Shown here piece by piece: positions 1-6,261 of a stretch of DNA of 12,365 nucleotides. Within the stretch, counting starts at the first letter, position 1. Each line of letters opens with the position of its first letter. Origin of the DNA: a bacterium. Lineage in GTDB: Bacteria; Armatimonadota; Fimbriimonadia; Fimbriimonadales; JBAXQP01. The notes under the pieces were generated by a model. That model ran no database searches, had not been told where the DNA came from, and was given only the letters and a program-made list of their open reading frames with translations. Position numbers and translations under genes: made by a program. The stretch is taken from NCBI GenBank assembly GCA_037131655.1, contig JBAXQP010000051.1, positions 1 to 12,365 of the forward strand. The letters are read 5' to 3'.

Positions 1-17
1 CGTATAATCTTTTTCAT
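1..17 (-). CDS. 5' fragment of an unidentified gene running off the left edge
   Basis: The minus strand shows a good Shine-Dalgarno, AAGGAG (27-32), nine nucleotides before an ATG at 15-17. Reading on gives Met-Lys-Lys-Ile-Ile before the window ends. The start context is convincing, but five codons cannot identify a product. A lysine-rich start followed by hydrophobic residues could begin a signal peptide or simply a cytosolic protein. The gene lies in the same direction as, and downstream of, the isomerase gene at 199-1047, but the hairpin at 126-154 probably separates their transcripts. Confidence 0.5.
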
Positions 18-63
18 TAATTGCTACTCCTTACATAACTGAAAGGCAAAGTATTATGAGTTA

Positions 64-69
64 AGTATA
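64..69 (-). promoter_or_regulatory. possible -10 box for the left-edge gene
   Basis: On the minus strand TATACT is preceded by AGG. The surrounding sequence, GTAGGTATACTTAACT, resembles the -10 regions of purH and remA in this window. I see no good -35 element at 16-18 nt. The box lies between the hairpin at 126-154 and the start codon at 17, where a promoter for the next gene would be expected. The call is tentative. Confidence 0.25.
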
Positions 70-114
70 CCTACACTAAAGCAGAGCAACTTTAGGAAAT
101 TGAGCGAAATTAGT

Positions 115-154
115 AAAAAACCAGAACATACTTGACCTAAAAGGTCAAGTATGT
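115..154 (-). terminator. Rho-independent terminator of the isomerase gene
   Basis: The sequence holds a perfect 13-bp inverted repeat: arm 126-138 (ACATACTTGACCT), loop 139-141 and arm 142-154. Read on the minus strand, the stem is followed after five bases (TCTGG) by six T residues (115-120). There is no T-run on the plus-strand side. It therefore most likely ends transcripts of the minus-strand gene at 199-1047. The short gap before the T-run makes it slightly non-canonical. Confidence 0.7.
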
Positions 155-198
155 GGATAGAGATAGAGGGCTAAGTAAGAAGCACGAAGAATATTTTT

Positions 199-1047
199 TT
201 AAAGGGAGATTTGTCTCGTCAAGTAGGTGTAGCTTTTAGAGGCTTGGGGGAGGGTGTCGCATTCGACTGAAATGACCCCATCATAATTGGCGGATTTCAG
301 GACAGAGATAATGCCGGGCATATCGACCATTCCGTCGCCGACTCCAACACCTACTCTTGTACCGGTAACATGACCGCGTTCGTGGAGTTGTGTTACGGGA
401 ATGTCTTTGGCGTGAACGTGAATGACGCGATCGACTACGTTTTGAAGCATCTCCACAGGGTTGTTTCCAGCCAGAAATGAGTTGCCGGTATCGAAATTCA
501 CTCCTAACTCGGAACTTGAGAAACGTTTGAGCAATTTTAGAAGCATATCCGGACGTGTGGTTAACTTATTATGAAGTTCGATCGCTATTTTAATGCCTTT
601 GGAATTCGCGTGCTTGATAATAGTATCAAGGCTTATGCACATGATATCGAAGGCGTCATCAAGTGTCATCCAATCTGTTGGAAGAGGGCCTTCGTCGGAC
701 ATTACGATTGGGCACCCGACTTCTGCAGACCAATCGATGGCTTTATTTAAAAACGGTACACCGATTTGAGGGATTAAAAGACTTGTATGGGCATCTAAGG
801 CAGAGAATTTTAGACCCAGATGCTCTAATCGCTGCCTGGTTTTTGAGACGTTTGATTTCGCGGTATCGATATGATGATAAGGTGATGATGTCTCAACGCT
901 TAAGTGACTGTTAATTTTTACCGTCACATCGGTAAAGACGAAACATTCGACGTACTCATATCCCGCCTTTCGGGCTTGTTCAAGACCAGCCTCAAAGCTC
1001 ATATTTTCAGTACGCGCAAATTCCAGATTAATGCCGGGCTTCATCAT
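199..1047 (-). CDS. sugar phosphate isomerase/epimerase-like TIM-barrel protein (AP endonuclease 2 superfamily)
   Basis: The 282-aa product has the pattern of the xylose isomerase-like TIM-barrel family, whose soluble enzymes isomerise or epimerise sugars, inositols or related polyols using a divalent metal. Likely metal ligands are Glu157 (in AIELH), Asp186 (in VNFDTGN), His212 (in IHVHAKD) and Glu262 (in SVECD), the usual Glu-Asp-His-Glu set spread along the barrel. The length is normal for the family (about 260-300 aa). No signal peptide is evident. Two ATGs lie in tandem (1045-1047 and 1042-1044). The only upstream SD-like element is a weak AAGG at 1058-1061, so the exact start is uncertain by one codon. 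The gene is divergent from purH and ends at the hairpin at 126-154. The substrate cannot be told from sequence; neighbouring genes give no sugar-pathway context. Confidence 0.85.
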   Translation of the reverse strand: MMKPGINLEFARTENMSFEAGLEQARKAGYEYVECFVFTDVTVKINSHLSVETSSPYHHIDTAKSNVSKTRQRLEHLGLKFSALDAHTSLLIPQIGVPFLNKAIDWSAEVGCPIVMSDEGPLPTDWMTLDDAFDIMCISLDTIIKHANSKGIKIAIELHNKLTTRPDMLLKLLKRFSSSELGVNFDTGNSFLAGNNPVEMLQNVVDRVIHVHAKDIPVTQLHERGHVTGTRVGVGVGDGMVDMPGIISVLKSANYDGVISVECDTLPQASKSYTYLTRQISL

Positions 1048-1085
1048 AAAACAACAACCTTGGCTAACTGCATTTAGGAAGGATA

Positions 1086-1136
1086 GGGGCCTCCCCGACC
1101 GAGTATGTTACACCTTGCTAGTAAGATTGGGCAAGG
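1086..1136 (-). other. small hairpins in the 5' leader of the isomerase transcript
   Basis: If the promoter at 1158-1185 is used, the isomerase mRNA has a leader of about 100 nt. It contains a 6-bp stem (CCTTGC 1113-1118 with GCAAGG 1131-1136, 12-nt loop) and a short GC-rich hairpin (GGGG 1086-1089, loop 1090-1092, CCCC 1093-1096). I do not recognise a known riboswitch or attenuator here. These may be incidental. Confidence 0.25.
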
Positions 1137-1157
1137 AGTCATTAAATATATTCCTCA

Positions 1158-1185
1158 TTTATACTTGTGTGTGAATACAAAACAA
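1158..1185 (-). promoter_or_regulatory. sigma-70-like promoter for the isomerase gene
   Basis: On the minus strand TTGTTT (1180-1185) and TATAAA (1158-1163) are separated by 16 bp. Transcription would begin near 1150, giving a leader of about 100 nt. The element occupies almost the same DNA as the divergent purH promoter. Confidence 0.5.
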
Positions 1186-1193
1186 GGTATAAT
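1165..1193 (+). promoter_or_regulatory. sigma-70-like promoter for the ZTP riboswitch and purH
   Basis: A perfect -10 hexamer, TATAAT (1188-1193), is preceded by TTGTGT (1165-1170) with an exact 17-bp spacer. The predicted start near 1200 places the whole riboswitch (from about 1211) in the transcript, which supports the assignment. The -35 is only half-consensus. Confidence 0.65.
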
Positions 1194-1210
1194 TTACTTT
1201 ACAATTAAAC

Positions 1211-1290
1211 CGTTAGCGCAACTGGCGAAACTAGGATTTAACCTAATGGGAGCGCTGATCGAGCGGTGAGTATCTGCCGAACGCCTGGGC
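1211..1290 (+). ncRNA. ZTP (pfl) riboswitch, purH leader
   Basis: The leader shows the two-part architecture and conserved blocks of the ZMP/ZTP-sensing pfl RNA. P1 is AGCGC 1215-1219 with GCGCT 1252-1256. The junction block ACTGGCG lies at 1221-1227. P2 is TAGG 1232-1235 with CCTA 1242-1245. The GGGAGC block lies at 1248-1253. After a short linker, P3 is CGG 1264-1266 with CCG 1277-1279, followed by the hallmark CCGAACGCCTGGGC (1277-1290). The expected pseudoknot is present: GGCG 1224-1227 with CGCC 1282-1285. ZTP riboswitches bind the purine intermediate ZMP (AICAR monophosphate) or its triphosphate, which builds up when 10-formyl-tetrahydrofolate is short. Placement directly before purH, whose formyltransferase consumes ZMP, fits exactly. 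The overlapping terminator predicts an ON switch. Confidence 0.92.
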
Positions 1291-1319
1291 CTTTATTATA
1301 AGCGCTTAGGTGTTTTTTT
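1281..1319 (+). terminator. expression-platform terminator of the ZTP riboswitch
   Basis: A 10-bp stem forms between ACGCCTGGGC (1281-1290) and GCTTAGGTGT (1304-1313), including three G-U pairs, with a loop at 1291-1303 and a seven-T run (1313-1319). The 5' arm contains CGCC 1282-1285, the pseudoknot strand of the aptamer, so ligand-bound aptamer and terminator cannot coexist. Ligand binding should permit read-through into purH. Confidence 0.85.
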
Positions 1320-1337
1320 CATTTTGGGGAGGTGATA

Positions 1338-2897
1338 ATGGTTAAACGAGCAATTTTGAGTGTGTCGGACAAAACAGGTTTGAAAGAGTTTGCTACTGGG
1401 CTTGTAAGCATGGATGTTGAGCTTCTAAGTACTGGCGGGACTGCTAAGTTCTTACGAGATGCGGGACTTAAGGTAACGGATGTCTCTGAAGTAACGGGCT
1501 TTCCTGAAATGATGGAAGGTAGGGTGAAAACCCTTCATCCTCGTATCCATGGAGGTATTCTTGCCGATCGTAGAAAGCCGGAGCATATGGAAGCGATTAA
1601 GGCGCAAAATATCGAGCCTATTGATTTAATTGTTGTTAATCTCTACCCGTTCGCACAAACGATATCCAAACCAGATGTCACCCTCGATGATGCGATTGAA
1701 AACATCGATATCGGCGGGCCATCACTCGTTCGAGCGGCAGCCAAAAATTTCCAAAGTGTTGCGGTAGTTGTCGACCCTGCGGATTATGATGTTATCCTGG
1801 AAGAATTAAAGAGTTCAAAACAGGTCAGTTATGAACTCAGGTCACGTTTAATGGCAAAAGCTTTTAGCCACACTGCTGCTTATGATGCCTTAATTGCAAA
1901 TTATTTCAACAACCAATTCGATCCGGAATATCCATTTCCTTCAACTCTTACACTTTCTTACAAGCGCGAACAGACGATGCGTTATGGTGAGAATCCTCAT
2001 CAGAAGGCGGCATTTTATAGTGATGCCATTCAGAAGGAAGCAGGAATTGGTTCGGCGAAGCAGTTGTGGGGTAAGGAACTCTCGCACAACAATCTTTTAG
2101 ATGCAGATGCGGCGTTAGAGTTAGTCCGTGAATTTAGTGAACCTACAGTTGCAATTATTAAACACACCAATCCTTGTGGGTGCGCTACGGCTTCGGCGAT
2201 CCCTGAAGCCTTTTTGAAAGCGAAAGCTGCCGATCCTACTTCAGCGTTCGGTGGCATTATTGCTTCAAATCGACCGATTGACGCCTCAGCGGCTGAAGTG
2301 ATTTTGGAGAAGGGTAATTTCTTCGAAGTAATTATTGCCCCTGACTTCACGGATGAAGCTTTCAAGATGATAACCAAGAGGAAGGGATGGGGGCTTGACG
2401 TTCGGTTGATGAAAGTAGGCGAGTTTGGGCCATCTCAAAGCGGCTTTGCGCTGAAGTCGCTGAACGGCGGTATTCTCTACCAATCGCGCGATTTAGAGCA
2501 GCTTAATACAGATACTCTTCAATGCGTTACCGAGCGACAACCGAGTGAAGAGGATAAGACGGACCTCGCTTTCGCTTGGGCGATTGTAAAACATGTTAAA
2601 TCAAACGCAATTGTTTTGGTTAAGAACCGTCAATTGATTGGCGTGGGAGCCGGTCAGATGAATCGAGTTCGTTCTGTCCGTTTGGCATTAGAGCAAGCAG
2701 GGGATGAAGTAACTGGCTCGGTAATGGCTTCCGATGCTTTCTTCCCGTTCCCTGACAGTATTGAAACGGCAGGAAGCGCAGGGGTCAAGGCGGTTATTCA
2801 GCCAGGTGGTAGTAAGAAAGATGTAGATGCGATTCAATCCTGCAATCAGACTGGGATGGCCATGCTCTTTACAGGAATTCGACATTTCAGGCACTAA
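1338..2897 (+). CDS. purH: bifunctional AICAR formyltransferase / IMP cyclohydrolase
   Basis: The 519-aa product catalyses the last two steps of de novo IMP synthesis in the cytoplasm: formylation of AICAR (ZMP) by 10-formyl-THF, then ring closure to IMP. The N-terminal cyclohydrolase domain shows SVSDKTGL, STGGT, GRVKTLHPRIHGG and NIDIGGPSLVRAAAKN. The formyltransferase domain shows RYGENPHQ, the KELSHNNLLDADAA block, the Lys-His pair in IIKHTNPCG (residues 275-276), GVGAGQMNRVRS and the C-terminal DAFFPFPDSIE/PGGSKKD segment. Length is full for the family. The ATG at 1338 is chosen because GGGGAGG (1326-1332) sits five bases upstream; the in-frame GTG at 1332 overlaps that site and is unlikely. 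Expression appears controlled by the ZTP riboswitch in the leader. The next gene has its own promoter, so purH may be monocistronic. Confidence 0.97.
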   Translation: MVKRAILSVSDKTGLKEFATGLVSMDVELLSTGGTAKFLRDAGLKVTDVSEVTGFPEMMEGRVKTLHPRIHGGILADRRKPEHMEAIKAQNIEPIDLIVVNLYPFAQTISKPDVTLDDAIENIDIGGPSLVRAAAKNFQSVAVVVDPADYDVILEELKSSKQVSYELRSRLMAKAFSHTAAYDALIANYFNNQFDPEYPFPSTLTLSYKREQTMRYGENPHQKAAFYSDAIQKEAGIGSAKQLWGKELSHNNLLDADAALELVREFSEPTVAIIKHTNPCGCATASAIPEAFLKAKAADPTSAFGGIIASNRPIDASAAEVILEKGNFFEVIIAPDFTDEAFKMITKRKGWGLDVRLMKVGEFGPSQSGFALKSLNGGILYQSRDLEQLNTDTLQCVTERQPSEEDKTDLAFAWAIVKHVKSNAIVLVKNRQLIGVGAGQMNRVRSVRLALEQAGDEVTGSVMASDAFFPFPDSIETAGSAGVKAVIQPGGSKKDVDAIQSCNQTGMAMLFTGIRHFRH

Positions 2898-2909
2898 ATG
2901 CCTGCTTTT
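2888..2909 (+). terminator. weak intrinsic terminator overlapping the purH stop codon
   Basis: CAGGCA (2888-2893) pairs with TGCCTG (2899-2904) across a five-base loop that contains most of the TAA stop. C and four T residues follow. The stem is only 6 bp and the T-run is short, so termination may be partial. Confidence 0.45.
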
Positions 2910-2933
2910 ACCACTATTTACTGTGGATTAGCC

Positions 2934-2962
2934 TTGACGGTTTCGAATAAAAGCGTTAAAAT
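2934..2962 (+). promoter_or_regulatory. strong sigma-70-like promoter for the 89-aa protein gene
   Basis: TTGACG (2934-2939) and TAAAAT (2957-2962) are separated by exactly 17 bp, one mismatch from consensus in each box. The start would fall near 2970, a few bases before the ribosome-binding site at 2982. Confidence 0.7.
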
Positions 2963-2997
2963 AGAGTAGGAATTCATATTCGAGGAGTTATCGCTCG

Positions 2998-3267
2998 ATG
3001 CAAAAAAAGCAAGTCGATGCAGTTGCTATTGCTGTTATCTTTCTTGGGATAATCGCAATTGGTGTTCTGATTTATATGAGTAACAATAATTTACCCCCGC
3101 CTTTGGGTAATCCACAGGTGGTCAATACCACGCCAATCACAAAACCAGTGATTGTTCCTGGTCAAGCCGCTCCTACTATGGGAGGCATGGGGGGGCCGTC
3201 TGGCCCGACTATGCCTGGCCCAATGCCTGGTGGACCGACCTCAGGTATGCCGCCGACTGGTCGCTAA
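2998..3267 (+). CDS. small membrane-anchored Pro/Gly/Met-rich protein, unknown function
   Basis: I do not recognise this 89-aa protein. A short charged N-terminus (MQKKQVD) leads into one hydrophobic helix at about residues 8-27, followed by a low-complexity tail. Residues 33-60 are rich in Pro, Val and Thr; residues 61-88 are almost entirely Gly, Pro, Met, Ser and Thr, with irregular GGMGGP, GPTMPGP and MPGGP units. There are no cysteines and no lipobox. The helix with a lysine-bearing N-terminus suggests an N-in anchor with an extracytoplasmic disordered tail; this orientation is inferred. GAGGAG (2982-2987) lies ten bases before the ATG and a strong promoter is upstream, so it is likely a genuinely expressed gene. 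The biased composition limits homology searching. Confidence 0.75.
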   Translation: MQKKQVDAVAIAVIFLGIIAIGVLIYMSNNNLPPPLGNPQVVNTTPITKPVIVPGQAAPTMGGMGGPSGPTMPGPMPGGPTSGMPPTGR

Positions 3268-3309
3268 TAGGTTTTGTTCAATTATTTTTGTTGCCTAAGC
3301 TTATTCTTT

Positions 3310-3350
3310 CATTAACAAGTCTGGACTAAGTTTGCCCAGGCTTGTTAATG
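3310..3350 (+). terminator. long inverted repeat, probable terminator or processing hairpin
   Basis: CATTAACAAG (3310-3319) pairs perfectly with CTTGTTAATG (3341-3350). The stem continues through a T-G wobble (3320/3340) and CTGG 3321-3324 with CCAG 3336-3339, giving 15 bp around an 11-nt loop. Neither side carries a proper T-run; the plus side reads TCTAATCTGTTTGCTTT. It lies between the stop of the 89-aa gene and the -10 box for remA, where a terminator would be expected. Confidence 0.45.
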
Positions 3351-3373
3351 TCTAATCTGTTTGCTTTGGTAGG

Positions 3374-3379
3374 TATAAT
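3374..3379 (+). promoter_or_regulatory. -10 element of the remA(-mreBCD) promoter
   Basis: A perfect TATAAT occurs in the context AGGTATAATTACTTTAC, nearly the same as the purH -10 region (AGGTATAATTTACTTTA). No good -35 hexamer is seen at 16-18 bp upstream, so it may need an activator or other upstream contacts. The implied leader to the start codon is about 60 nt. Confidence 0.45.
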
Positions 3380-3448
3380 TACTTTACTTAAAGCAGAGAC
3401 TTTACTCTGAATGTCAAATGTTTCAAGTGGAAAGGATGGTTGAAGCCA

Positions 3449-3715
3449 ATGGCGATGCCACCTGTATTGAATGTAGGTTTTTATAATTTCGTGTTAACTG
3501 ATAAGATAATCGCTATGGTAAGCAGCGAGTCTGCCCCTATGCGACGCTTAATCCAAAACCTTCGTAAAGAAGGGAACCTCATTGATGCCACTCAAGGTAG
3601 ACGAACTAAAAGTATCATTTTTACGAATGGTAGTCAGGTTGTTATCTCGGCGATTTCACAAGAGACGCTCGCAAAGCGACTTGGCAGCGCAGAGATAACA
3701 TTAGAAGAGGATTAA
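3449..3715 (+). CDS. remA: RemA-like regulatory protein (DUF370 family)
   Basis: The product is a small (about 88 aa) member of the DUF370/RemA family. In Bacillus subtilis RemA is a DNA-binding activator of biofilm matrix genes. The family signature is clear: NVGFYNFVLTDKIIAMVS, then SAPMRRLIQ, then GNLIDATQGRRTKSII and a C-terminal VVISAISQETLAKRL. The start is uncertain. In-frame candidates are TTG 3440, ATG 3449 and ATG 3455. AAGGA (3432-3436) lies three bases from the TTG, which is too close, and 12 bases from ATG 3449. The N-termini of homologues I recall fit 3449 or 3455 best. In many bacteria this gene neighbours gmk; here it precedes mreB by about 100-120 nt with no clear terminator, so it may be co-transcribed with the elongation genes. 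A structural rather than matrix-related role is possible. Confidence 0.85.
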   Translation: MAMPPVLNVGFYNFVLTDKIIAMVSSESAPMRRLIQNLRKEGNLIDATQGRRTKSIIFTNGSQVVISAISQETLAKRLGSAEITLEED

Positions 3716-3806
3716 CTAAGAATTTCTCGATTTTGAGGGTAGGTTATTTTCCTAAAGGGAAGTGAATGCAAAATTGAGATTATTCATTTGAGAAAAGTGA
3801 AGTTAG

Positions 3807-4886
<1,080 letters not shown>

Positions 4887-4943
4887 TTTTTTTCTGCTAA
4901 GTTAAAGTCGAAATAGTAATTCCGCTCAAATCAGGTACTTTCC

Positions 4944-5747
4944 ATGACGCGTTTTCGTGATTGGGTTGTATTGGTATCTTTGATAATAGTAGCCGCAATC
5001 TATGGCGGCTGGCATCAGCGATGTGTTTCGCATAATCGAAGCGAGCCATTAGCAGGTGCTGTACGTGCTATTTTTATGCCTCTGCGGCATTCTGTTCATG
5101 GATCTTCTCGTTCTACATTAGATTTTCTCTATGGTGTAACTCATTCACGCCAATTGGTTCGACAGAAACGTTCTCTCGAAACCGATGTGAAAAAAGCTGG
5201 CCTCCAAAAACCCCTTTATGAAGAACTCCGACTTGAAAATGTACGCTTACGTAAGGCGCTTGCATTTAATCAGATAAACCGAAACAATTGGATACCTGCT
5301 GAGGTAATCGATGCTGACCTTTTCCAATTCACTATAACAATTGGCTGCGGAAGTCGGCAAGGGGTGAAAATTGGGTCCCCAGTGATGGGGCTTGATGGAT
5401 TGGTTGGTCAAGTTATCACGGTGGGAGCTAGCACGTGTCAGGCGATGCTTATTATTGCGCCCGAATTTAGTGTCGGAGGAAGGGTTCAAAGAGGAGATTC
5501 TCGGTCTATTGGTATCTGTCAGGGTAAGGGAGACAGGTATCTTAAATTTAATCGCCTTACACCAGGCGCCGACATTAATGCAGGAGACTTGGTAGTAACA
5601 TCCGGACTTAGCGAAATCTATCCGAAGGGTTTGGTTATTGGTCGTGTCTATCGCGTTTGGAATGACTCTGTGTATAATGAGCCGAAAGCGTTCGTGACCC
5701 CTTCGGCAAATGTTGATCGACTGGAAGAGGTATTTGTTCTAAAGTGA
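4944..5747 (+). CDS. mreC: rod shape-determining protein MreC
   Basis: This 267-aa bitopic membrane protein is the periplasmic or extracellular scaffold of the elongasome, linking MreB and MreD to the PBP2/RodA synthases. It has a short cytoplasmic N-terminus, one membrane helix (about 6-22), a coiled-coil-like segment (about 68-108, ending EELRLENVRLRKAL) and the two-lobed beta-rich domain. That domain shows WIPAEVI (116-122), GVKIGSPVMGLDGLVGQV (140-157) and GDLVVTSGLSEIYPKGLVIG (214-233). The length is normal. The SD is poor (AGG 4933-4935), so translation may partly depend on read-through from mreB. The stop codon overlaps the GTG start of mreD. Confidence 0.93.
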   Translation: MTRFRDWVVLVSLIIVAAIYGGWHQRCVSHNRSEPLAGAVRAIFMPLRHSVHGSSRSTLDFLYGVTHSRQLVRQKRSLETDVKKAGLQKPLYEELRLENVRLRKALAFNQINRNNWIPAEVIDADLFQFTITIGCGSRQGVKIGSPVMGLDGLVGQVITVGASTCQAMLIIAPEFSVGGRVQRGDSRSIGICQGKGDRYLKFNRLTPGADINAGDLVVTSGLSEIYPKGLVIGRVYRVWNDSVYNEPKAFVTPSANVDRLEEVFVLK

Positions 5748-6238
5748 ATGAAATTGGATGGCGTTATGGATGGGTAACAGTACTGGCGCTGTTTCTCGCT
5801 GTTGTTTTTCAACCACTCGTCTATGATTGGCTAAGCATAGGCATCTACGTACCCGATACTATTCTTATCACTATGCTCTGTTGTTCACTTATGAGCAACC
5901 GTTCTACCGGCGCCTTCTTGGGTTTTGTTGCGGGTTTCTTATATAGCGCAACGGTTGTTGGTAAGACGATCCCTGAATTCTGCATTAGCATGAGTGCAGC
6001 AGGGTTTTGGGCCGGTTGGGTTCCTGTATGGATACGAAGAGAGTATATTTTCACTGCCGTCTTGGTGGTATTTAGCGGTACGATTATCGCAGAGACGACA
6101 TTTTTACTCCTGCATCCTGGTAATCTGATGTTTGTATCATGGATGAAGGCAACCTTCATCAAAGCGGTGTACAACGGTGTCATAGCGATTCCGACATACG
6201 CCCTCTTGAAGCGGTTCGTACCGCAAGCAATAAGTTAG
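5744..6238 (+). CDS. mreD: rod shape-determining protein MreD
   Basis: This 164-aa polytopic membrane protein has about five hydrophobic segments (near residues 8-30, 34-50, 55-70, 100-122 and 138-158), the size and layout of MreD. MreD sequences diverge strongly, so the call rests on topology, length and position after mreC. The start is GTG, overlapping the mreC TGA by four bases (GTGA), a classic translational-coupling arrangement. The nearest SD-like sequence (GGAAGAGG, 5723-5730) is 13 bases away. The coding region ends 23 nt before the gdh start. Genes for PBP2 (mrdA) and RodA, often next in such clusters, are absent. Confidence 0.88.
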   Translation: MNEIGWRYGWVTVLALFLAVVFQPLVYDWLSIGIYVPDTILITMLCCSLMSNRSTGAFLGFVAGFLYSATVVGKTIPEFCISMSAAGFWAGWVPVWIRREYIFTAVLVVFSGTIIAETTFLLLHPGNLMFVSWMKATFIKAVYNGVIAIPTYALLKRFVPQAIS

Positions 6239-6261
6239 TTTTTAAGGAGAAGTACTGCCTT

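Noticed and set aside
663..914. 83-codon plus-strand open frame inside the isomerase gene
   Set aside because: It is antisense to a clear coding region, arginine-rich and without family features.
1211..1290. THF (folate) riboswitch as an alternative for the purH leader
   Set aside because: The conserved blocks, the two-half layout and the GGCG/CGCC pseudoknot match the ZTP/pfl RNA, not the THF aptamer.
1332..1337. GTG start of purH two codons upstream
   Set aside because: The GTG lies within the Shine-Dalgarno sequence itself; ATG 1338 has the right spacing.
3437..3487. Short ORF (16 codons) starting at ATG 3437 overlapping the remA start
   Set aside because: It has no spacing to the AAGGA site and no recognisable product; out-of-frame ATG by chance is the simpler explanation, though a translational effect on remA cannot be excluded.
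6139..6261. Open frame extending gdhA 41 codons upstream
   Set aside because: It overlaps mreD in another frame, does not resemble the GDH N-terminus, and has no SD; ATG 6262 has AAGGAG upstream.
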